Shown here piece after piece: positions 26,004 to 34,650 of a stretch of 64,000 nucleotides of DNA. Under the pieces are notes generated by a model. The model was given only the letters and a program-made list of their open reading frames with translations, was not told where the DNA came from and searched no databases. Positions within the stretch are counted from its first letter, which is position 1. Every line of letters begins with the position of its first letter. Source of the stretch: Mesoaciditoga lauensis cd-1655R = DSM 25116 (GTDB lineage Bacteria; Thermotogota; Thermotogae; Mesoaciditogales; Mesoaciditogaceae). Location of the stretch: contig NZ_JQJI01000007.1 of NCBI RefSeq assembly GCF_000745455.1, positions 1 to 64,000 of the forward strand, written 5' to 3'. A program made the translations under genes and the position numbers.

Positions 26004-28862
26004 CTATTTTACAACGCTAATTTCGCCTTCTTTTTCAATGAAGATCACCCTTTCGGCCATTTCTCGAAAAGTTTCATCATGGGTGATTATGATAACTTGT
26101 TCCATATTTTCAAACAGTTTTGGAAGATACTCAGAGAGAGCTCTTCTTCTTTCTTCGTCCAAACTTATGGTGGGTTCATCGAAAATCACAAATCTGGAGT
26201 GGGAAAAGACTTCATTCAAAGCAGCTCTTATGGATAAAGCAACTATCATCTGTTCGCCACCGGAGAGTTGAGGAAAGTTTCTGTCGGAAGATCTGTTTCC
26301 CATCGGCGTGATAAGGTGAACATCATAATCGCTTTCCCATTTTATGATGTCCATCTTGTTGGTCAAAGATTGATATTTTAAGGTGGCTTTTGAAGATATG
26401 TAATTCCTATATCTTTGTGCTACTTCACTTCCCATGCCGTTAAACATTTTTCTCAGTTCAGCGATGAATTTCCTCTTCTTGTTAAGCACGCTCAAGCTTT
26501 TCTCTATTTCGCCGATCTTCTCCCTTTTCTCCTTCAAATCTTTGGATTTGTTTTTCAAATCCTCGACCATTTGACGAAATTGACCCATTCTTGCATTCAT
26601 CTCATTCATTCTTTTCTCGATGTCTTTTAACTCGCTTTTTATCTTTTCATGTTCTTTTTCATCGTAAAGCTCTGAAACTTCTTTTAACTTACTTGATATC
26701 TTTTCCAAATCAGATTCAACGGTACTTTTTTCACCTTCAACTCTTCTTATCATTTCTTCTATATTTTCTAGCTCTTTAGCCTTTTCAAAATTGCGATTGT
26801 ACTCATCGTGAGAAAATTTGAGCATCTTTATCTTTTCACGTTTTTTTAGAAGGTTCTCCTTAAAGGTGCTTAATTCTTTTTCCATATCCGGTAAGGTTTT
26901 GATCGTTTGTGAAATGGAGAGAATGTCTTTTTCCAGTTCTTTCATTCTTCTAAGATGTGTTTCTTGCTGGCGAGAAACATCGCTTAAACTTTCATTTTTC
27001 AATTTAAGCGTTTCCATTAGCTCTTCAACATGCTTTTCGAGCATATGTTTTCTCTTTTCGACTTCTTTTTTTTCTCCAGTGAGAGAACTCATTTTCGATT
27101 CAGATTCGACGATCTTTTCCTGTATGGCTTTTCTGATCTTTGGCATATCGCTAATTGAAAGATCTTCAGAATAGCCCAAAACCTCTTTTAATTTTTCAAT
27201 GCCCTTCTTTTTTTCAATTTCAAGCTCATCTACCCTTTTTTCATCTCTTTCAAACATCTCTTTGTTTTTCTTTTCTTGCATGAGCCTTTCTTCAAATGTC
27301 TTCATAGAGGAAAGCTCTTTTTCGGTCTTTTCTATTTTGAATTTCAAAAGCTTAAGCTCCGTTTCGAAGGCTTCACGCTTTTCCTGGAAATAGAGAGGTA
27401 CATCTTTTCCTTCAAGATTTAAACATTTTTCACTTAAAATCGGACAAATCCCATTTTTCAGAGAGCTTTCGGAATCGTTCAAGTTGTTTATTTTTTCTAT
27501 GATGGCGTATTTTTTGGCATTTAACGATTTCAACTCTTTTTCTTTTTCTTTCAGTTTTTCAATTTTCATTTCCAGTTCTTCTATTTTTTCTTTTGAAAAA
27601 GGCTGCATGTTGTGCTGGATTTCCTTTTTCCTTGACTCTATTTTCAACACTTCATCCACAAGTTCATTTACCGTTCTTGAAAGATTTTTATTTTCCTCTG
27701 CAAGCTGAAAATTTTTCTCGATCGTGGAAGAGATATCAGATATCTCTTTAATGATCTCCTCTTCTTCCATCTTTTTAGCTCTCAATTTTTCTTCTAACTC
27801 TTTTATTTCCTTCGAAAGTTCCCTTCCTTTTTCCTCTAGAGAGGAAAGGGCAACACCTAGTTTCTCGATTTCTTTCTTCATTTCTGAAATTTCTTTTTCT
27901 TTTTGTTTCAACTCATCTATCTCTTTTTCTTTTAAAGTGACGTATTCTTCATCTCTTTCAATCTCTTTGTATATCTTTTCGTATTCATCATGAGCGTTCC
28001 TGGACTTTTCACATATATCTCTTGCCTTTTTAGAATTTTTCAGCCTTTCCTGTAAATCCATTAAACTTTCACGTTTTTCTTCAAACCTTCTTGTTTCTTC
28101 TTCTTTTTTTCTCTCAAGGCTTTCGAGTTCTTTGTATATTTTCTCGATTTCCTCAAGAGTTTTTTCCTTTCGAGCCTTAAGTGACGATATGTTCAGAAGT
28201 TCTTCTTTTATCCTTTCAAATTCATCCGACGTATGTTTTAACATCTCCTCAACGCCTTTTAGTTTTTCAACGGATTCTTTCAACGTTTCCATCTTCGTGT
28301 TCAGCTTGATTTCCTCTTTTTCAACTTCGTCAAGGTAGGCTTTCAACTCATTTTGAGAGAGCTTTTTGTATATCTCAGTGTTAAAGAGTCCATCGAAGAA
28401 AGCCTTCCTTTTTGAAGGTGTTTCTGCGAAAATGGACGTCATGTCGTTTTGATGGGCCGTGATAACGCTTTTGTAGACTTCACCAATTTCCCCTTCAATA
28501 CCTGTAAGATGCCTTATCATGTTAAGGACTTCGCTTTGCGTTTTCCACTTCATGCCGTCAGGAGAAGACAATTCCCAGGTTGTGCGCCTCTCTTCTATTT
28601 TCCTCGTTATGAAATACTCCAAGCCATCTTGTGCTGTGAACGACACCTTTACCAGCGCGTAATTAGAATCGTTGAAATTCGTTATGAAATCCCTGTAATT
28701 ATTCTCCCATTTTATTCCGGCTATGGCGAAACCTAACGCCTGAAGGATGGTGCTCTTTCCAGCACCGTTGAGTCCCAATATAAGGTTGAGTCCTCTTGAA
28801 AAGTCCACTTTGCTTTTAACATGTGTTTTGAAGTTTTCAAGCTCAATGGTGTTTATCTTCAA
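26004..28862 (-). CDS. sbcC: Rad50/SbcC-type SMC-like ATPase
   Basis: This 952-aa partner of SbcD/Mre11 processes DNA ends, hairpins and palindromes. The N-terminal Walker A is GLNGAGKST, followed by two very long coiled coils and a C-terminal signature PQLSGGEQMIVAL, Walker B RFVIFDEPTISLDEE and ITHDETF. At the coiled-coil apex the hook is CPILSEKC rather than the canonical CPxC, giving six rather than two residues between cysteines. The TTG start at 28862 has GGAGGTG upstream and overlaps sbcD by 20 nt; the frame is open from 28934. Long palindromic T1-T3 repeats in this genome are the sort of DNA SbcCD cleaves. Confidence 0.92.
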   Translation of the reverse strand: MKINTIELENFKTHVKSKVDFSRGLNLILGLNGAGKSTILQALGFAIAGIKWENNYRDFITNFNDSNYALVKVSFTAQDGLEYFITRKIEERRTTWELSSPDGMKWKTQSEVLNMIRHLTGIEGEIGEVYKSVITAHQNDMTSIFAETPSKRKAFFDGLFNTEIYKKLSQNELKAYLDEVEKEEIKLNTKMETLKESVEKLKGVEEMLKHTSDEFERIKEELLNISSLKARKEKTLEEIEKIYKELESLERKKEEETRRFEEKRESLMDLQERLKNSKKARDICEKSRNAHDEYEKIYKEIERDEEYVTLKEKEIDELKQKEKEISEMKKEIEKLGVALSSLEEKGRELSKEIKELEEKLRAKKMEEEEIIKEISDISSTIEKNFQLAEENKNLSRTVNELVDEVLKIESRKKEIQHNMQPFSKEKIEELEMKIEKLKEKEKELKSLNAKKYAIIEKINNLNDSESSLKNGICPILSEKCLNLEGKDVPLYFQEKREAFETELKLLKFKIEKTEKELSSMKTFEERLMQEKKNKEMFERDEKRVDELEIEKKKGIEKLKEVLGYSEDLSISDMPKIRKAIQEKIVESESKMSSLTGEKKEVEKRKHMLEKHVEELMETLKLKNESLSDVSRQQETHLRRMKELEKDILSISQTIKTLPDMEKELSTFKENLLKKREKIKMLKFSHDEYNRNFEKAKELENIEEMIRRVEGEKSTVESDLEKISSKLKEVSELYDEKEHEKIKSELKDIEKRMNEMNARMGQFRQMVEDLKNKSKDLKEKREKIGEIEKSLSVLNKKRKFIAELRKMFNGMGSEVAQRYRNYISSKATLKYQSLTNKMDIIKWESDYDVHLITPMGNRSSDRNFPQLSGGEQMIVALSIRAALNEVFSHSRFVIFDEPTISLDEERRRALSEYLPKLFENMEQVIIITHDETFREMAERVIFIEKEGEISVVK

Positions 28863-30069
28863 CCTTTTCACCTCCGACGGCGGAAAAGAGATCATCCAAA
28901 ACCGCAAATGCCTCTTGCAAATCCTGTGATTCATGAAGCAATTTCAATCTTTCTAGAGCCCGCGTCATCTCGCCTGATTTAGATGCAAAAAAAGGATTGG
29001 CTTTTATTATCTCTTCTTCCAACATCTCAATTTCGCTGAATTCATTTTCTTTCTCATCATGCACAACGACATCACCAAGCTTTATGGAAATCTGTCCTTT
29101 TAACGCTCCCAGATTTTCTAATTCTCTTTCCACGCTCAACGTGTCGACATCTAAAAAAGTGCCAAAAGGAACCCTCACGTTTAACACGTAAAGGCATCCT
29201 TCTTCTACCGGCTTCTCTTCAAGAACTTTTCTGAACTCTCTAAAAAATTCAGCGTTGCTTCCTTCGTTAATCTTTATAGATGACTCTATCTTTTTTCTTC
29301 TAAAAGAATTGTAGAATACGCTTTCTTTTTTATCTGTATCGTAAATGAAAAAACCTTTTTCCCCACTTTCTCCAATATCCCAATATTCCGGTGCACCCGG
29401 AACGAAAAGGTTCACATCTTCGAATATTTTTTTGGTGTGGATGTGCCCACCGGCTATGTAATCGCACCTGGAAGATATAAGCGTTATATCATTCTTTTCA
29501 ATACAACCCGTAACCACGTCTGGATTTCCAACGGATGTGTGAATCAATATGACGTTCTGAGAATCTTGTTCAAGAACCGGTGCAAGCGCTTTTAAATATT
29601 CCGGAAAAAGGAAACCCTGATATCCTACGCCGTAAAATCGGACTCCCTTTATCTCAACCCAAGAACCTTTCTCGCCATCCCATTGAGGGTAGGATATTTC
29701 TCCGCTTTCTGAAACATTCGGGGCCAAAAGAAAGAGAAGGCCTTCCTGTGAGAGATATTCCAACCACGATTTTTCGCCAGCTTTAACCGTCCTATCGTGG
29801 TTTCCCTCTATGCAAAGGGCCGGTATGTCATTGTCTTCAAGCTTTTTCAAGATCTTTTCCGCATTTTCTAACACATCTGGAGAAAGCTCTTTTCTATCAA
29901 AAAGATCCCCACTTATCAAGAAAGCATCCACTTTTGCTTCGACAGCCTTATCAACTATGAAATCAAAAGCCCTGAAGTAATCTTCGTACCTTTCTTTTGA
30001 GTACGTTGAAAAGATCGAACCAACCGGCTTTCTTCCAAGATGAAGATCGCTACAGTGCAAGAATTTCAT
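28843..30069 (-). CDS. sbcD: Mre11/SbcD-type nuclease
   Basis: This 408-aa Mn-dependent nuclease subunit has the phosphodiesterase motifs FLHCSDLHLG, FLISGDLFDRK, IEGNHDR, LIHTSVG and GGHIHTKK in order. The remainder is the capping and Rad50-binding region, ending in a coil. The start is ATG at 30069, 1 nt after the FAD-gene stop; CGGGGTG precedes it. The gene is translationally coupled to sbcC downstream. Confidence 0.92.
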   Translation of the reverse strand: MKFLHCSDLHLGRKPVGSIFSTYSKERYEDYFRAFDFIVDKAVEAKVDAFLISGDLFDRKELSPDVLENAEKILKKLEDNDIPALCIEGNHDRTVKAGEKSWLEYLSQEGLLFLLAPNVSESGEISYPQWDGEKGSWVEIKGVRFYGVGYQGFLFPEYLKALAPVLEQDSQNVILIHTSVGNPDVVTGCIEKNDITLISSRCDYIAGGHIHTKKIFEDVNLFVPGAPEYWDIGESGEKGFFIYDTDKKESVFYNSFRRKKIESSIKINEGSNAEFFREFRKVLEEKPVEEGCLYVLNVRVPFGTFLDVDTLSVERELENLGALKGQISIKLGDVVVHDEKENEFSEIEMLEEEIIKANPFFASKSGEMTRALERLKLLHESQDLQEAFAVLDDLFSAVGGEKVEDKHH

Positions 30070-30070
30070 T

Positions 30071-31351
30071 TCAAACACCCCGAATTTTTCTTGCAAGCAT
30101 CTTTCCATGTGCTGTTGCGTAAGTTATCGAGCGCGTGTACCCACTGCAATCTCCTATGAATTTCAAATTTTCGTACTTCTCGTTGTCAAGCTTGTTGCTG
30201 TAAAATTTAACTTCTACAGCGTACATGAGGTTATCTGGATACGCCAATCCTTCAACAACATTCCCCAATTTTCGTATGAATTCGGAAATGGAAAGCGCTA
30301 TCCTTCTCGGAAGGACTAAATTCACATCCCCCAAAACGTAAGAGTTTTCACTTAAAGTTGGCTTGACACGGCCCAGCTTTTTCGTCCTTTTACAATTGAC
30401 AAAATCTTCGTAAGTTTGAACCAGAACTTTTCTTCCACCGGCCAGGATATTTCCAAGCTTTGCTATGTAAGAACCATATCCCACAGGATCGTTGAATGGT
30501 TCTGTAAAAGAGGTGCTACATAGAATGGCAAAGTTCGTATTTTCACTTGAAGCAACGGAAGTGGAATGGCCGTTAACGGTAACAAAGTCATCGTATTCTT
30601 CCAACACCACTTTTCCAGAAGGGTTGTTACAAAACGTTCGAACCATGTAGCCCGTTTTCGCGCGCATGCGCACTTTAAATTCGTACATTTCTTCGTTTAA
30701 TCTTTTAACCACATGATTGGGCACTTCATACCTTACGCCCACGTCTACAACGTTACCTGAAAGCACAAGAGCGGGATCCCTTTTTATGATCTTTTTGACC
30801 AGCAAATGTCCGCTTCTTCCAACGGAGATTACCGCCATGTCAAAACTGTCTTCAAAATTCCCAGCTCTCACCTTCGTTTTTCCATCTTGGGCTATTACAT
30901 CATCGACTCTTGCGTTGAAATGAAAATGAATGTTTGGAGCAGCGGAGAACTCATCGTATATCTTTTTCAAGATGATGGGCAACTTGTCGGTACCAATGTG
31001 AAAAAATTCAGATTTTACCGGTTCGAAACCTTCGGAATAAAAGCGATCGAAAAAAGGCGATTCTTCGGAAAATGACACTCCTTTCTTGATGTTGTTCCTT
31101 TCATTGCTCTCCAACTTGGACGTGTAATAATCAACGACTTCTTTTTGAAGTGGAAGAGGTATTTCGATATCGCCGCCCATATTGCTGGAAACGAACAACT
31201 TTCCATCCGATCTCACGCCACTTATGCTCGCACTGTAAACATCTTTTGAGCGCTCGAAAATATGAATTTCATGAGAAGTGCCAACAAGCTCACTGACGAA
31301 ACCTATCGCCGCAGCTCCAAATCCCACAACCGCTATTTTCAATCCTGTCAT
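30071..31351 (-). CDS. FAD-dependent dehydrogenase, COG2509-like
   Basis: This flavoprotein of about 426 aa has an N-terminal dinucleotide-binding fold (IAVVGFGAAAIGFVSELVG, then HIFERSKD) and a C-terminal FAD segment (FIGDCSGYTRSITYATAHGKMLARKI). It resembles the uncharacterised NAD(FAD)-utilising dehydrogenases related to GidA/BFPP-like proteins; no substrate is known. The start is taken as ATG 31351 after AAAGAAAGGG; TTG at 31342 is a possible alternative. It overlaps into sbcD, so it is transcribed with the DNA-repair pair. Confidence 0.75.
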   Translation of the reverse strand: MTGLKIAVVGFGAAAIGFVSELVGTSHEIHIFERSKDVYSASISGVRSDGKLFVSSNMGGDIEIPLPLQKEVVDYYTSKLESNERNNIKKGVSFSEESPFFDRFYSEGFEPVKSEFFHIGTDKLPIILKKIYDEFSAAPNIHFHFNARVDDVIAQDGKTKVRAGNFEDSFDMAVISVGRSGHLLVKKIIKRDPALVLSGNVVDVGVRYEVPNHVVKRLNEEMYEFKVRMRAKTGYMVRTFCNNPSGKVVLEEYDDFVTVNGHSTSVASSENTNFAILCSTSFTEPFNDPVGYGSYIAKLGNILAGGRKVLVQTYEDFVNCKRTKKLGRVKPTLSENSYVLGDVNLVLPRRIALSISEFIRKLGNVVEGLAYPDNLMYAVEVKFYSNKLDNEKYENLKFIGDCSGYTRSITYATAHGKMLARKIRGV

Positions 31352-31379
31352 CCCTTTCTTTAAATTCAAGTCTCCCCTA

Positions 31380-31425
31380 CCTTAAAAGTGGTAGCAATGG
31401 TTCTTACAGTTTGCCACTTTTAAGG
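31380..31425. repeat. 12-bp inverted repeat in divergent leader
   Basis: CCTTAAAAGTGG (31380-31391) pairs perfectly with CCACTTTTAAGG (31414-31425) around a 22-nt loop. It lies 29 nt upstream of the FAD gene start and about 190 nt before trpS. There is no T-run, so it may be an operator or leader structure rather than a terminator. The remaining gap to 31570 shows nothing I recognise. Confidence 0.5.
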
Positions 31426-31573
31426 AAAGTGTCAGTAAGCTGATGAGGAAGATAAAGACCTTAGACTAATTCGTGTCTTATGAGACCCACCATAATGTTA
31501 TCATAAAGGATTTATGAAGAGCCTCCTTTTTCTCCATTATATGCATATTTTCTGAAAACACAAATGGCAATTA

Positions 31574-31602
31574 TGGTATAATTTTCAAAAGCGTAGGAAG
31601 GA
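31574..31602 (+). promoter_or_regulatory. Extended -10 promoter and RBS of trpS
   Basis: TGGTATAAT (31574-31582) is an extended -10 element with no good -35 box. The ribosome site GGAAGGAG (31596-31603) lies 8 nt before the TTG at 31612. No T-box motif was found. Confidence 0.55.
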
Positions 31603-31611
31603 GTGGAAAAA

Positions 31612-32598
31612 TTGCGAATTGTCAGTGGAATGAGGCCAACCGGAAAGCTGCACGTTGGAAATCTGTTGGGTGCTCTGGAAAACTGGGTCAACCTGCAAGA
31701 AAAAGGAATGGAGAGCTTCTTTTTCGTCGCAGATTGGCACATGTTGACAACAGGATATGAAGATGTCTCAAATTTAGCAGAAAACACTGAAACCCTTGTA
31801 AGAGAATTCCTTGCATGTGGCATAGACCCAAAAAAGAGTGTCATTTTCGTTCAGTCGAACGTTAAAGAACATGCAGAGTTGCAATTGCTGTTATCGATGA
31901 TCGTGCCTCTTGGAAGACTTGAACGCATTCCAACCTACAAAGAACAGTTAAAAGAACTAAAAGAGCGCAACATCTACACGTTAGGATTTCTCGCATATCC
32001 AGTTTTGCAAGCCGCGGACATATTGGTATACAATGCCGATGGTGTACCGGTTGGAGAAGATCAAGCGTTTCATCTCGAGATAACAAGGGAAATAGCCCAT
32101 AAATTCAATTCACTTTACTCTAGAGTCTTCAAAGAACCAAAAACACTCCTTTCCAAAGTTCCAAAGTTGTTGGGCACAGATGGAAGGAAGATGTCTAAGA
32201 GCTATGGAAACGTCATAAACATAGATACAAACGAAAAAGAATTGAAAAATGCGATAATGCCTATGATGACCGATCCTGCAAGAAAAAGGAGAAACGATCC
32301 GGGCACACCCGAAAAGTGTAACGTATGGGCTTACCATAAAGCTTTTGGAACACCACAAGAAAAACTCGAAGAAATTCACGAAGGCTGTACCTCTGCAAAG
32401 ATAGGTTGTGTTGATTGCAAGAAGATCTTGTTGGAAAGCATGAAAAAGAAATTAAGCCCTATATGGGAAAAAATAGATGAGTTAAAAACGCATCCTCAAC
32501 TAGTCAAGGATGTGATAGAACAAGGAAACAAAAAAGCTCAAGCGGTTGCGAATGAAACGATGGAAAGAGTTAGAGAGGCGATGAACCTATACCGATAA
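31612..32598 (+). CDS. trpS: Tryptophanyl-tRNA synthetase
   Basis: This class I aminoacyl-tRNA synthetase of 328 aa charges tRNA-Trp. The HIGH-type motif is seen as PTGKLHVGNLLGAL near the N-terminus and KMSKS as DGRKMSKSYGN. GEDQAFHLEITREIA is also typical. The start is TTG at 31612 (MRIVSGMRPTGK), 8 nt after GGAG; the GTG at 31603 is inside the ribosome site. It is the first gene of trpS-scpA-scpB-rluB. Confidence 0.94.
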   Translation: MRIVSGMRPTGKLHVGNLLGALENWVNLQEKGMESFFFVADWHMLTTGYEDVSNLAENTETLVREFLACGIDPKKSVIFVQSNVKEHAELQLLLSMIVPLGRLERIPTYKEQLKELKERNIYTLGFLAYPVLQAADILVYNADGVPVGEDQAFHLEITREIAHKFNSLYSRVFKEPKTLLSKVPKLLGTDGRKMSKSYGNVINIDTNEKELKNAIMPMMTDPARKRRNDPGTPEKCNVWAYHKAFGTPQEKLEEIHEGCTSAKIGCVDCKKILLESMKKKLSPIWEKIDELKTHPQLVKDVIEQGNKKAQAVANETMERVREAMNLYR

Positions 32599-33299
32599 AA
32601 ACCGGAAATTCCCAGCTTAAAATCCATGCTGGAGAGTTCGAAGGCTCAATGGATCTGTTGCTGTTTTTGGTAAGAAAACACAAGATGAACCCATTAGAGT
32701 TGAAAATCTCAGAGATAACGGATGAATTTGTCGAATACGTTAACAGTATGGAGGAAGTTGATATAGACGCGACGAGCGATTTCGTGCTCATGGCTTCAAC
32801 GTTGATGAAGATCAAATCGAAACTCTTGCTTGAACCGTCTCCCAGTGCGGTTGAAAAGCAGAATTCGATCGCGCGGCGCCTTTATGAATATGCACTTGTT
32901 AAAGATGCGGCAAAAGAGTTGGAAGAACTATATCAGCGTCATTCCAACGAATACGTCGTATCGGTCCTGCCGCTAAGAAGTGAAGAGAAAAAAGCCGAGA
33001 AGATCCCTTCCGTATTCTGGGAAGTGCTTAAATCTGTAGAAGAGGAAATAAAGTTAAGAAACAAGGTTTACAAGATCTCGAAAGAGTCATACTCCGTTTC
33101 GAAGAAGCTGGAAGAGATCAAAGATTTCATCTCTAAAAAGCGAAAAACAAAGATACGTGATGTTCTGCTAAAAGCGCGTGATAGACTCGAAGCAGTTGTG
33201 ATATTCGTGGCTATGTTGGAGTTGCTAAGGATAAAATTCATTTCCCTGGATATCTCCAAAAGAGAGGTGTTCATGTACGAATCCAAAGCTAAGGGCTGA
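32589..33299 (+). CDS. scpA: Segregation and condensation protein A
   Basis: This kleisin subunit bridges SMC heads with ScpB and acts in chromosome segregation. The first ATG (32649) would cut the conserved N-terminal motif: in frame and upstream lies KIHAGEFEGS, matching the family FEGPLDLLL with MDLLLFLVRK following. The frame is open from 32574 but offers no ATG, GTG or TTG; ATA codons occur at 32589 and 32595, the first about 10 nt after GAGAGG. I annotate ATA 32589 as the start (236 aa), overlapping the trpS stop by 10 nt. The C-terminal winged-helix part (VVIFVAMLELLRIKFI) is normal. Confidence 0.85.
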   Translation: MPIKTGNSQLKIHAGEFEGSMDLLLFLVRKHKMNPLELKISEITDEFVEYVNSMEEVDIDATSDFVLMASTLMKIKSKLLLEPSPSAVEKQNSIARRLYEYALVKDAAKELEELYQRHSNEYVVSVLPLRSEEKKAEKIPSVFWEVLKSVEEEIKLRNKVYKISKESYSVSKKLEEIKDFISKKRKTKIRDVLLKARDRLEAVVIFVAMLELLRIKFISLDISKREVFMYESKAKG

Positions 33300-33300
33300 A

Positions 33301-33834
33301 GTGGAGGCCATAATCATGGCTTCACGAGGAGTGGCGATAAGCGATCTCATGCGCTTGACAGGAAAGAAAAGGGCTGAGATATTGGAAATATTGGACGATA
33401 TAGAAGAAGAATTTTCAAATGAACGTCACGGCGTGGAATTGAAGAACGTGGCGGGAAAATACGCTTTTTTCACGAAAGCAGAACATGCACAAAGTGTTTC
33501 AAACTTGAGAAGAAAATCGGTAAGCGAATTAACTCCTTCACAGATGGAAGTTCTGGCGATAATAGCCAAAAACCAACCGATAACGATGAAGGGTATTTAC
33601 GATTTCAAAGGAACTGTGCCCTTGTCCCAAATAAAAGAATTGCTTTCCATGCGCATGATAAGAAGGAGGAGAGACAAAAACCTAAAAGGCCGACCATACG
33701 TGTATTACACCACAGATGAATTTCTTAGGGCGCTGGGTATTTCCGATCTTTCGTCGCTTCCGAAAGGGGAATTCAAATTTGAGAATCCAGAAATATCTGA
33801 GGATATGCGGAGTAGCATCGAGGAGAAAAGCTGA
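33301..33834 (+). CDS. scpB: Segregation and condensation protein B
   Basis: This 177-aa partner of ScpA has tandem winged-helix domains. Visible are the N-terminal EAIIMASRGVAISDLMRL, the central SELTPSQMEVLAIIAKNQPIT followed by IYDFKGTVPLSQIKELL, and RPYVYYTTDEFLRALG. It begins with GTG 1 nt after the scpA stop, with AAGGG upstream. Its 3' end overlaps rluB by 56 nt in another frame. Confidence 0.92.
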   Translation: MEAIIMASRGVAISDLMRLTGKKRAEILEILDDIEEEFSNERHGVELKNVAGKYAFFTKAEHAQSVSNLRRKSVSELTPSQMEVLAIIAKNQPITMKGIYDFKGTVPLSQIKELLSMRMIRRRRDKNLKGRPYVYYTTDEFLRALGISDLSSLPKGEFKFENPEISEDMRSSIEEKS

Positions 33835-34507
33835 AGAATTGGTAAGAAGTGGACGAATCACGGTTAACGGGCAAAAGATTCAAGACTACGTCCAAGTTAC
33901 AGAAAAAGATGATGTGAAACTCGATGGAAAAAGACTTTCTCCAAGAGAAAAAGTGTATTACATGTTCAACAAACCAATGGGATACATAACGACAAAAAAC
34001 GATCCGCAGGGCCGAAAGACGATCTTCGACATCCTGAAGAAAGTGGAAACAGATGTCTTCCCGGTAGGAAGGTTAGACAAAGATACATCTGGTTTGCTCT
34101 TGTTGACAAACGATGGAGAAATTTCGCAGGTGTTGCTTCATCCACGATACGAAATAGAAAGGGTGTATATCGCCAAGGTAGCCGGAATATTTTCAAACTC
34201 AACGGCTGAGAAAATGCAAGACGGTATAAAATTGCCTTATGGTTACGTTTCAAAGATGAAGGTGAAAACGTTGCAAGTAAATGAAAAAAACTCCATCCTG
34301 AGAATAATCATAAAAGAAGGAAGAAAAAGGGAAATAAGGAGGGCTTTAAAGTTCGTCGGTCATCCCGTTCTCTCTCTCAAAAGAATATCATTTGGACCTA
34401 TTTTGTTGGATGAAACATTGAAAGTGGGCGAATACAGAAAGTTATCTTCCAACGAGATAAGAGCTTTAAATGAGCTAAAAAAGAAAATGAGACCCTTCAA
34501 TAAGTAG
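33779..34507 (+). CDS. rluB: 23S rRNA pseudouridine synthase, RsuA/RluB family
   Basis: This 242-aa enzyme isomerises uridine in rRNA. It has an N-terminal S4 RNA-binding domain (IQKYLRICGVASRRKAEELVRSGRITVNG) and a catalytic domain with the Asp in GRLDKDTSGLLLLTNDG. KPMGYITT and IKEGRKREIRRAL are also present. The start is TTG at 33779, with AAAGGGG at 9 nt. ScpA-ScpB-RluB is a widely conserved neighbourhood. RluB, RluE or RluF specificity cannot be fixed. Confidence 0.9.
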   Translation: MRIQKYLRICGVASRRKAEELVRSGRITVNGQKIQDYVQVTEKDDVKLDGKRLSPREKVYYMFNKPMGYITTKNDPQGRKTIFDILKKVETDVFPVGRLDKDTSGLLLLTNDGEISQVLLHPRYEIERVYIAKVAGIFSNSTAEKMQDGIKLPYGYVSKMKVKTLQVNEKNSILRIIIKEGRKREIRRALKFVGHPVLSLKRISFGPILLDETLKVGEYRKLSSNEIRALNELKKKMRPFNK

Positions 34508-34531
34508 GGTCCCACTTTGAAAAAATGTTGA

Positions 34532-34626
34532 GGGGGGATAGGGGGGTATCCACTGTCGAAAAGATGATAACATACCTTATGTATCATTTAAGTTATTTAA
34601 CGAGAAAAATGTGGTGAAAATATATT
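34532..34626 (+). promoter_or_regulatory. Leader/promoter region of the TPR gene
   Basis: The gap after rluB holds two runs of six G (34532-34537 and 34541-34546) and a possible promoter, TTAACG (34597-34602) and TATATT (34621-34626), spaced 18 bp. The ribosome site GAGAGGAG follows. No hairpin terminator for rluB is obvious. Confidence 0.35.
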
Positions 34627-34650
34627 TTCTAACGAGAGGAGTGCGTGTAG

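Noticed and set aside
31440-31602. T-box leader for trpS
   Set aside because: No TGGNACCGCG-type antiterminator motif or terminator was found; a plain extended -10 promoter lies 30 nt before the start.
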